Assembly (NCBI GenBank): GCA_036785705.1
Contig: JAWUZG010000032.1
Span: 16,735,501-16,799,500 of the forward strand
Source of the DNA: Acanthornis magna
Taxonomy: Eukaryota > Chordata > Aves > Passeriformes > Acanthizidae
Reading direction: 5' to 3'
Length of the DNA stretch: 64,000 nt
Made by a program: the position numbers and the translations under genes. This document shows positions 1 to 10,100 of the stretch, one piece after another; positions within the stretch are counted from its first letter, which is position 1; each line of letters begins with the position of its first letter. The notes under the pieces are model-generated. The model searched no databases, was not told the DNA's origin, and saw only the letters and a list, made by a program, of their open reading frames with translations.

Positions 1-997
1 CACACAAACCTGAGCATCACTGTCTTGTTGCTATCACGTTTCTACATTTGGGATTTGCTGTCAGCATTGTTAGCAAAGGAAGGGGAGATATCACAGGATG
101 GGAAAAGTACTACCAAGCACATAAGCTTGTTACAATGCTGTGCAGCAGCTTCAAAGGACTTACATCGACCTTGGACCCACAGTATTATTCTTGGTCATTT
201 AATCTCTGACATGCCTCTGTTTCTGCAGAGAGGTTCTGGCAGATGTGTATCCCTTTTGATCCCAAATGCCTGAACAGAAGGGTATTGTGTTGATTGGGAG
301 AGGCACATTGGGATAGACAGTTTGTCTGTGGGCTGCATTTTGTAATCTGGAAAAAAAACCCCACTGATTCAAATGTACCACCTGTGCTCTGTAACCAACC
401 CAGCTGATCCTGGCCAGTCAGCTGTCCTAATGGTATTGATGAAGGTCCTATCCAGACAGAAAGCAGAATCTGTACCCTCAAAGGAGGCATTCTTCACAAA
501 ACAATGGAAAAAAATAGTTTCATACGCTGAAGAAAAAATAAAAGAATTTGCTTGAAAGCAGAGGTTTTGTAAAGTACTCATTCAAGTTTCCTTACAGGAG
601 ATGCACTGTCCAGACCTCCCCACGGAAGTTGCATTTATCTAATTCCTTACAGCTGCCATGAGCACTGTCTTTGGTTGTCCATTGCACAGCAGGCACCACC
701 AGCGTGGCCAGCCCCAAACGAGCATCCAGCACCTTTTGGGTGCATGGTGGACACGTATTTTCAAGTATGAGAAATGGCAAACGGGAGCAGGGGTGTGGGC
801 TGGACATCAACCAGCACAGCAAGCTTCTCCATGAGGCCTGTGCATGGAGCTGGGAGGATGTGTCCTCCCCTTTACCCTTCAAAGAAGTAATAAAATAATC
901 AGGTTTCTGGCTTTGTGTCCAGATTAGACAAAAAAAGTACCAACAAAAGCGTGTTGTATAGATGTCTTCTGATTCAGTCACTGCTGTGCCAGCATGC
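1..997 (-). other. GABRR2: GABRR2 3' flank / probable 3' UTR
   Basis: This sequence lies directly downstream of the GABRR2 stop codon on the minus strand, so at least its right part should be 3' untranslated region. I see no canonical AATAAA on the minus strand here. The nearest variant is ATTAAA, read on the minus strand at about 202-197, which would give a 3' UTR of roughly 800 bases, but this is weak. The open frames on both strands are short and resemble no family I know. No repeat was recognised. Confidence 0.45.
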
Positions 998-1306
998 TTA
1001 GCTAAAGACAGACCAATATATCAAATTAAAAAATATGTAGGTGCCTGGGAATATTAATCTTGAATATTTATCAATTGCATGAGTGTTCTGGATGATGCGC
1101 AAGCCTACATGGCCCTTCAGGCCTCTCTTCCTTGATGAATTGGATTCATTGCTCATAGCTAAATGCACAACCATCTTTTCTTGCTTTTCTTCTTCTGGTA
1201 CCATCTGGTTTCTTGTATATCCTGCCAGGCTGTTGGCATCAGATTCACTGTAGTTTCCATCCAGCATCATAGATTTTGAGTGAGGTATTCCACACGAACA
1301 TGAAAA
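998..1306 (-). CDS. GABRR2: GABRR2 exon 9 (last): M3-M4 loop and M4
   Basis: This exon encodes the final 102 residues and the TAA stop at 1000-998. The acceptor is CTAG just before 1306, in phase 0. It starts [12 protein letters not shown], continues into [18 protein letters not shown], and ends with the conserved [14 protein letters not shown] segment and the M4 helix ([13 protein letters not shown]). The loop is the fastest-evolving part of rho subunits, and its resemblance to mammalian rho-2 is the main evidence for the paralogue. It is separated from exon 8 by 7.2 kb containing a retroelement. Confidence 0.96.
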   Translation of the reverse strand, partial: FSCSCGIPHSKSMMLDGNYSESDANSLAGYTRNQMVPEEEKQEKMVVHLAMSNESNSSRKRGLKGHVGLRIIQNTHAIDKYSRLIFPGTYIFFNLIYWSVFS

Positions 1307-4300
1307 CTAGGGACATAAACAAGAAATATAGTTGAACATTGGAAAAACATGTAAGCAACAGAAATTATGTCTTTTTATTAACAGACAGCTTGTAAACAGT
1401 TGAGTTTGAAATTTTGATTGAGATATTTTAAATTTCTCTTTGAACAAAAAGAGTAATTTTTTTTTAGGCTTGTTTTCAAAAGGAAGAAACGGGATTTATC
1501 TCCACTGCTTGGACAAGCGGCTTCAGAAAAGATTAGAAAAATGCTTTAGCAGACATATAGTCTAAGCAAAAGGTTTCCTTAGCTAGCTGTTGTTCTGCCT
1601 TATTGTCTTGAGATTCTTTATTTTTCATTTGTTGTGTTTATACATATTCATGGACAAGATGCAGTTTAATCTGTGGAAATGGCTTATCCAGTAGATGTTA
1701 CAGAAAGAAAAGGGCTAAGTCCTGGTTTTACAGATACAAGTGTTTTCTTCATAAATCTGATTTTAAACCAAGCAGAGGATCAGCTAAAAGCCTAATGTAA
1801 GATCCCAGCACTCTTGGAGCTAATATCAAAACTTGCATTGACTTCAGCAGCACTATCATGCATCCCACAGGTCTAAAAAACTCCAATGAATACAGATAGA
1901 ATTTTGAATAGGAAATGCAGTCTTCTACCATTCAAAACCTTTCATTTTCCTATCCCAGCAATATGGATTATGTATTTGCATGCAATGAAAATGGACTCCC
2001 AAACCTAATTTCTGCTAGGAGCTCCTGTCTCTGATTTCCCACAGACCAATTCCCTTATCCAATAACACTTTGCACCCAATTCCCTCCTCCACCAGCTTTG
2101 ATGTATGGGTTTTCCAAGACCTTGTTTTCAAGGATATGTTCACCTAAAACAAATGTATATATCTGAATATATATCTACATCTATATCTATATCTATATCT
2201 AGATCTAGATCTAGATCTAGATCTATATAAATATATATACATCAATATGTAATATTCGGGACACCATTGGAAAACCCTGCAGTCAAGGCTTTTTCTTCAT
2301 TATTTAACCAACAGATCACATTGCTTATTGAAAACTTAAAATTAACTTAAGGATTGCTTTCTTCGTTCTCTACATAACCAAAAGATTTGGTATCAGCAGA
2401 TTATGTACAGAATAAAATGACAAATAAGTAGCCCACTTACTTTACTTTTTTTTGAGCACTCCATGAGTACAACTGAACATCAGTTGGGTTTTAAGACATT
2501 TTATTCAAAGCAGGCACATTTAAAAAACCCCAAACCCAACAAAACACCAACACTAAAACCAAAACAAGAACAGAGTGAAGCTCCCCAAGAAGGACTCTTA
2601 TGGTTTAAGCATATCTGGCATTTAAGCATCACGCAGCTGCTCACTCAGCCAACCCTCCCCCTGAACTCTGGAGGGATGGGGAGGAGAACCAAAAGTAAAA
2701 CTGATAGATTGAGATAAGAAGAGTTTAATAATTGAAGTGTGTTGTGTGGTGAGGAATATCCCTTTGGCTGGCTTTGGTCACCTGTCCTGGTCCTGCTCTC
2801 TTCCACCCTTTTTTGTTTACGTTCTCACCAGCAGAGCATGAGAAGCAAAAATGTCCTTGACTCAGTATAAACACAACTTATCAACAACATCAGTGTGTTA
2901 CAACATTATTCTCACACTGAATTCAAAACACAGCACTGTACCAACTACTGTAAAGAAACTAACTCTATTCCAGCCAAAACCAGAATAATACCAAACAACA
3001 AAAAATCCACAGAGGAGAATTACATATCAGGCTCTTTACCATGAACTGACAGGTCCAGAAGATGGTGGCTGGGTGGGAGGCACAGCAGTTACAATAACAA
3101 GCTAATTGCTGCAGGACTCAGCAGAGAAAGCAATTCTGCAGATTTGCTGTCAGCCCCATGGCTTCATGCGCGCATGATGACAGTCACCTCTATGGACAAG
3201 GGAGCCTGACGTGCTAGAAACCCACCTCCACAGAACCTAAAATTACACTCATCCTCACACAGGCTGTAGTAGTTTTGCCTGGCCCAGTTTTGCTAGTGGA
3301 TAGGGTGGGGTACAAAGATGGCCCCTGCATGTCTTGAGTAAAGATTCTAGAAATTTCTCCATCATGTCCAGCAGAGCCAATCTCTGATGGCTCTGAAGAT
3401 GATGGACATGCTGCTGGCCAAACCTGGGCCAATTAGAGATGTTAGTTACGCCTCTGTGAAAACACATTTAAGAAGAAATCAAAACAGGGTAAGCACGCAC
3501 TTCTTTGTAGCCAGGGAAGGAGGAGGAGGAGGTAAAAATATGTGAGGGAGAACAACATGGAGCACCAAGGTCAGTAGAGAAGGTAGGAGAAGAGATGTTC
3601 CAGACGCTAGAGCTGAAAACCCTCTGCTAGTCGTGGTGAAGACCATGGGGGAGCAGGTGGTCCCCCTGCAGCCCATGGAGTCTAGGGGGTGCAGAGAAAC
3701 CCCCCACAGCCTGTGGAGAGGTGCCCACGCCAGAGGAGCAGGTGGAAGCCTGCAGGAAGCTGTGATCTAGTGGGAGTCTCAGCAGAGACTGAGAGTTGCA
3801 AAGGCCTTGCAGGAGAGAGAAAGGCCTTGCTCTCGAGATGGAAACAGCCTGACCTCGGCTTGAAAATCTGCAGCCTGGAGAGAATCTCGGACAGCAGCAA
3901 TCGGGCGGGGCTGCTCGTGAGATTGGACCCACGCCAAAGAAGTTCACAGAGGACTGTCTCTCGTGGGAGGGAACTCATGGCTAAGTAGAGGATTATTTTC
4001 TCCTGATAGACTGACTTTGACTAAAGGAAACCTCCATGCCCTGCCCCCACCCCGGAGCTGTTGGTTAGAAGGAAGGAGGGAGGGGGTGAGCTGAGAAACG
4101 GCCTTAATAGGGAGAGGGGTGAGTAGAGAAACAGCGTTTGTAGCAGAAGAATTGTGGCGTTAGACTGACTAAGAAAAGCCACATATCTGGCCCCAGCCCA
4201 GATCTGTTGGTTGAATGGAAGGAGGGGGCAAATAGAGAAACAGTGTCTGCAGTAAAAGAATTGTGATAGACTGACTTAAGAAAAAAAACCCCACACCCTA

Positions 4301-7126
4301 CCCCTGCCTGGGAGTTGTTGGTTAGTTGGAAAGGAGGGAGGGGGTGAGCTGGGAAGCGGTGCCTTAAGAGGGAAGGGGGGTCAGTGAAGAAACGGTGTCT
4401 TGAGAGCTTATTTTTACCTCTGATTTATCCTCCAACTCTGTTAGACTAATAAATCACCTTTTTTTGCAACTTTAAGTTTTACCGCCTGCTTTTGCCCTGA
4501 ATCTAGTGCGTCACCTTATCAGTGGTCTTATCTCAACTCATAAGTCCAGTGTTTTGTGTTAATTTTCCCTCTCCTCTGCACAGCTGCAGCAGGAGAGAGC
4601 ATAGAGAGCAAACGTCGTAAGTGCCTGGCATTTAGCCAGAGTCAAACCCACGACATTTTTGGTGGCCCGTACGGGGAACTCATAAGTGTTTTGAGATGAG
4701 AGTACTAATTTAAAAAAATAATGAGCAAAGCAAGTATTAGTTCCGTTTTAAAGTAAAATAGTAATAAAATATCTATCTTGTAGTAAAAGTCCTAAGGGTA
4801 GATTTATTGTAAGTTAACATGTTAATTTTAATAATTCTTAAATATGTAATTCACAGAAGCGAGAAGTGGAATGTAGTAGTTTTGCCTGGCCCAGTTTTGC
4901 CAGTGGATAGGGTGGGGTACAAAGATGGCTCCTGCATGTCCTGAGTAAAGATTCTAGAAATTTCTCCATCATGTCCAGCAGAGCCAATCTCTGATGGCTC
5001 TGAAGATGATGGACATGCTGCTGGCCAAACCTGGGCCAATTAGAGATGTTAGTTACGCCTCTGTGAAAACACATTTAAGAAGAAATCAAAACAGGGTAAG
5101 CACGCACTTCTTTGTAGCCAGGGAAGGAGGAGGAGGAGGTAAAAATATGTGAGGGAGAACAACATGGAGGCACCAAGGTCAGTAGAGAAGGTAGGAGAAG
5201 AGATGCTCCAGACGCCAGAGCTGAAAACCCTCTGCCAGCCGTGGTGAAGACCATGGGGGAGCAGGTGGTCCCCCTGCAGCCCATGGAGTCCAGGGGGTGC
5301 AGAGAAACCCCCCACAGCCCGTGGAGAGGTGCCCACGCCAGAGGAGCAGGTGGAAGCCTGCAGGAAGCTGTGATCCAGTGGGAGTCCCAGAGACTGAGAG
5401 TTGCAAAGGCCTTGCAGGAGAGAGAAAGGCCTTGCTCCCGGGATGGAAACAGCCTGACCTCGGCTTGAAAATCTGCAGCCTGGAGAGAATCTCGGACAGC
5501 AGCAATCGGGCGGGGCTGCTCGTGAGATTGGACCCACGCCAAAGAAGTTCACAGAGGACTGTCTCTCGTGGGAGGGACCCCATGGCTAAGTAGAGGATTC
5601 TTTTCTCCTGATAGACTGACCCTGACCAAAGGAAACCCCCATACCCTGCCCCCACCCCGGAGCTGTTGGTTAGAAGGAAGGAGGGAGGGGGTGAGCTGAG
5701 AAACGGCCTTAATAGGGAGAGGGGTGAGTAGAGAAACAGCGTTTGTAGCAGAAGAATTGTGGCGTTAGACTGACTAAGAAAAGCCACATATCTGGCCCCA
5801 GCCCAGATCTGTTGGTTGAATGGAAGGAGGGGGCAAATAGAGAAACAGTGTCTGCAGTAAAAGAATTGTGATAGACTGACTTAAGAAAAAAACCCCACAC
5901 CCTACCCCTGCCTGGGAGTTGTTGGTTAGTTGGAAAGGAGGGAGGGGGTGAGCTGGGAAGCGGTGCCTTAAGAGGGAAGGGGGGTCAGTGAAGAAACGGT
6001 GTCTTGAGAGCTTATTTTTACCTCTGATTTATCCTCCAACTCTGTTAGACTAATAAATCACCTTTTTTTGCAACTTTAAGTTTTACCGCCTGCTTTTGCC
6101 CTGAATCTAGTGCGTCACCTTATCAGTGGTCTTATCTCAACTCATAAGTCCAGTGTTTTGTGTTAATTTTCCCTCTCCTCTGCACAGCTGCAGCAGGAGA
6201 GAGCATAGAAAGCAAACGTCGTAAGTGCCTGGCATTTAGCCAGAGTCAAACCCACGACATGGCTTCATGCGCGCATGATGACAGCCACCTCTATGGACAA
6301 GGGAGCCTGACGTGCTAGAAACCCACCTCCACAGAACCTAAAATTACACTCATCCTCACACAGGCACATACACACAGAGGTGTGCTACATCATTTCACCC
6401 TGCAGAAGTTTTAGCCTATGTCTACAATAATAATTCAAACTCTGCCACAGAGCCTCCTTGGGCATGGGAATGCAGCTGACAATACCATTAGAGTGTAAGA
6501 CTTGTCTCTGGACTGAATTTTGTCCAGCCCAGCATGCACTGGAAAGTTCCCAGGTATGGGCTGGGAATTAGCATGGGGCCACAGACCTTTTGCCACAGGC
6601 ATTTCACAGAAGCTCCTGTGATCTTGAGGGAGAGAAGGTTTAGTTTTAGATACTGCATGCCTTTGTCCTAGACACATCTAATTTCTTAATGTAGACATGA
6701 CATAGAGCTCTTCTCTGGACAGCCTTATATGTTTGTACCAGGACTTTTTGGGTCTTTCATGGGGGAGCAGCATTGGATGACAAGATCTACATTTACTATA
6801 AGAAATATCTCTTCTTCTTCTTCATGAGCTTCTTCCTCAAATAATACTGTCTATTATTTCTGTTCCCATTTCCCCTACTGAGGATTAATATTGTCTCACA
6901 TTGAAGACTGGGTAGAATATTTTCCCTCATGTAATAAAAAGGCATTTGCTGAAAATAAAATTCAATGTACAAGACTCAATAAAGGGCAGATTTATAATAC
7001 AAATGACAAGCTACACCATCACTGGATGTGGGAAAACATTCCAGAAAACTTAGCAGAAAATTCACAATCCCTGTCAAGTTCATTTCATCCCTCCAGTACA
7101 GTTAAAAATAAAGGAGAAGAGTGTTC

Positions 7127-7167
<41 letters not shown>

Positions 7168-10100
7168 CAGGTTTATTCTAGGCAAGTCAAACCTAGCAAG
7201 GATGTTGTTATTTCTCATGACCTGTCAAGACGCTGTATTCTTTGGACATGGGATGCCTGAGCAGGGCTAGCAGAAATGCCACAGACCATGTGCAGCAAGT
7301 CAGACACCCCTGAGACACTGTGCTTGCACAGGGCTGCTCTACTTTGTGTTGCAGAGAACTGCTGGGCCCCAGGTGGGGACTAGGAGGGGCATAGATAAAT
7401 TAAGATACTCAGGACCTGTTCATATAGCTTTCCAGAATCATAATGCTGTTGACAAGGCCTTGAAGAGAGGTAAAATTTCATCAGAGAAGTCTGGTAAATT
7501 TATCCAATTGGGTTTTTTTTAATATATCTAATTACATTTTTTAAAGGTACATCAACTGGGAAAGGTGATGGGTTGTTAGATGGTTTATACTGTACCCCAA
7601 GGAAGTCATGGGAAGAAGAGAAAAAGAAGGACATGCAAAACCAAAAGAGCAGTTCAGACAGGGAAATATCATGCCTAATTTATATGAAAGACCATGTCTG
7701 CATTGGCACCTCCAACAGGCTTATACAAATTTCTCCAGGAGTCAAAGCAGTAGATTTCCAATATTACCAGTAGACTAATGTGTGGAGTTCCTACTGGGAA
7801 GAAAGAAACTGTAAAACGTGATGATGTCCTGGCTGTATGGGGACTGAAAATATTTAGTTCCAAGCCTTAGTGTTCAAAAGGTGATGGTCCTTTGCTTAAT
7901 TACAAAGAAGAAGGGCTTACAGGTCTGTAAGATACTTCAGGGGATCTCTAGTCCTACATCCTGCTCACAGCAGAGCCAGGCTGCTCAGGACTGTATCTGG
8001 TCAGGTCTTGAAACACCCCAGGGATGCAGGATAAGACCTTTCGTAACACATTTAAAAGTACAAGCATAAACTTGGGTGACTGTTGTTTGTGCTTGGTGAT
8101 GGGGAACACCTCTGCTATTACAACCATTAAATCCAGTTTCCAGAGTAAAGTTGCCTATAAAGGGAGGAAATCATTTTGCTCCAAATAACCCCTTTAGCTT
8201 ACAAAACAGCTTGCCATTCCCTCACAGTTCCAGGTTGCAGTGTTTCCCAGTTTGGATTGCACTCTCTTCTTTGATGTTTCTATGAAGATCCATCAGACCA
8301 AATCCTACCTTTCTGTGTTAGCAATTCAGCCTGAGGTGGAGCGGCCTAAACAGACCCAACTACACATGTGGTTGTCAGTGTTTTCACATTAACAGACAGT
8401 CAATATAAAGACCAGATCAGCTGTAATGAAAAAAAGGAATAAATGGATGAACAAAAGTTTTTCTCACCCTCTCCCGCAGTTTCCTCTCCTTCCGCTCCTG
8501 CACCGTTGTCAGGTAATTCACAGCCGCATATTCCAACACCGAGAGGAAGACAAACACAAAACTGACCCACAGGTAAATGTCCACTGCTTTGATGTAGGAA
8601 ACACGAGGCATGGAGGCATTCACCCCAGTGATGATTGTGGACATGGTCAGCACAGTGGTAATCCCTGGAAAGAACCAAGAGGAAGAAATGCTATTGACTG
8701 ATAAAGTCCATAAGGCTTTTTGTCTCTAGAAAAACAGAAATTATGGTCCACATGATGCTCTAAAAGATGTTCAATATGAAATAAATGCATGTTAAGTATC
8801 TCTTCTGCCAATGTAGAACTGTTCCGCTGCCTACATTTTTCTGCTCATGATGGGTTGAGTTTTGAGAAGCAATGGAGCAGTTAACACTTTGCATTTAACA
8901 AAGAGCATTTAACTCCCTCCTTAACATTCAGGGTTTAAACACAATGCTGTTAAAACACATTTTTAACACATCTAATCCTTAAGTCAGTTTTGCTAAGAAC
9001 AGTGGTGGTTAGGACTGCTGTTCCCTAGCTGTAGCAATCTGTGTTACATCTTCATTTTTAAAACCCCAGCACTTTCTTTCCTGAGCTACATATAAGCGAG
9101 GAAGACTGCTTCATGATGGACTTAGGACAAACTGCAAGTTATACATTGTATTAATCATCAGATAAAACCACCATTTGCTTGCACAGTGTCTTTAACCACC
9201 AATATGAACAGTTCCCTTTCCTGCCAAACTTTCACGTTCAAAGCTTTTCAACACAGCCACGGCTTGTTGCAGTTGTTCTCACCCAAAGAGACTCTGGCGG
9301 GAACTGCTCGTCGGTCGATCCAGAAGGACACCCAGGACAGCATGACCATGAGAGTGGCAGGGAAGTAGGTTTGGAGCAAGAAGAAAAAGATGTGTCGACG
9401 TAAAGTGAAATTTATATAGAGTCGATTGTACCAACCTTCGAGAGAGGAGGAAAGCCAGAGTAAGTGAAAACACCCCGGACAGTAGGTACAGAGAGACAGG
9501 ATATTTCTTTTGTTCTTTTATTTTTAAGACTAGTGAAACAAGAAACAGAGCTTTCAGACTGAGGAGACTACATTTCAGTGACATAATCCCAAGAACCATC
9601 TCACAAGCAGTTAATGCAGCATTAGGTTTAGCAACAGTATGAAATCAGAAAAGGCCAATACCCGTGCTACTGTAGAAAGCCAGTCTTGATGTAGTGTGGA
9701 ATTTTTGTATCAAAAACTGAGACAAAGAAATCTTTTCATCGGTTTTCAGAGATTCATTCCCATTTTTCCAATACAGCATCAGATCTTCATCAGTGTAAGC
9801 ATCTTAGGGAAAGAAGAAACACAGTGTGATGTGGCTTTAGCTTAGAGGTTCAACAAAAGTTAATAAGTCTGGTCTTTGGCGTGAACTAATGCCACAAATC
9901 ACTTCGCCAACAGCAAGTGAGTTCAAAAGATCTTATCATATAATATACCATGACAACAACAAAAATCCAGGACATCCTGATTCAAGAAAACAAATCCTCT
10001 TTTTACTCCCCATTGAAATGACAGCTAGAATGCTACTCTTCTATGATGTGAACATCACAGATAAAAATAATCAACAAGTTATTTCTAACAGAATAGCTCA

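Larger units (their letters stand above)
3265..6259 (+). mobile_element. Compact endogenous LTR retroelement with tRNA-Ile primer site and no genes
   Basis: Two direct repeats of 1391 and 1388 bases, each starting TGTAGTAG and ending CACGACA (TG..CA), flank an interior of only 216 bases (4656-4871). The interior starts with a perfect 18-base primer binding site and ends with a purine-rich tract directly before LTR2, so the layout LTR-PBS-PPT-LTR is complete. No gag, pol or env sequence is present, and 216 bases cannot hold them. It lies antisense to GABRR2 within intron 8. If it moved as this unit, it must have used proteins in trans; an alternative is internal deletion after insertion. A tRNA-Ile primer is typical of some class I (gamma-like) endogenous retroviruses, but the family cannot be assigned without database comparison. 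Confidence 0.92.
1307..8467 (-). other. GABRR2: GABRR2 intron 8 (7.2 kb, retroelement-rich)
   Basis: The donor GTGAG is at 8467 and the acceptor AG ends at 1307. The intron contains a TATATC/AGATCT microsatellite (2152-2245), a truncated solo LTR (about 2622-2994), a compact two-LTR element (3265-6259) with a 106-base flanking duplication, and an AATAAA-plus-poly(A) signature (7107-7164). I see no coding sequence in the remainder (1307-2150, 6366-7100 and 7165-8467). Confidence 0.9.

Noticed and set aside
5179..5787. 202-codon antisense open frame in LTR2, with related frames in LTR1
   Set aside because: It runs antisense through a U3-like LTR region, has low-complexity Ser/Leu/Pro composition, is broken in LTR1 and matches no family I know. 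It is a chance frame in GC-rich repeat DNA.
3265..6259. Tandem segmental duplication of a host sequence
   Set aside because: TG..CA ends, a perfect primer binding site after the first copy and a purine tract before the second identify LTRs of a retroelement.
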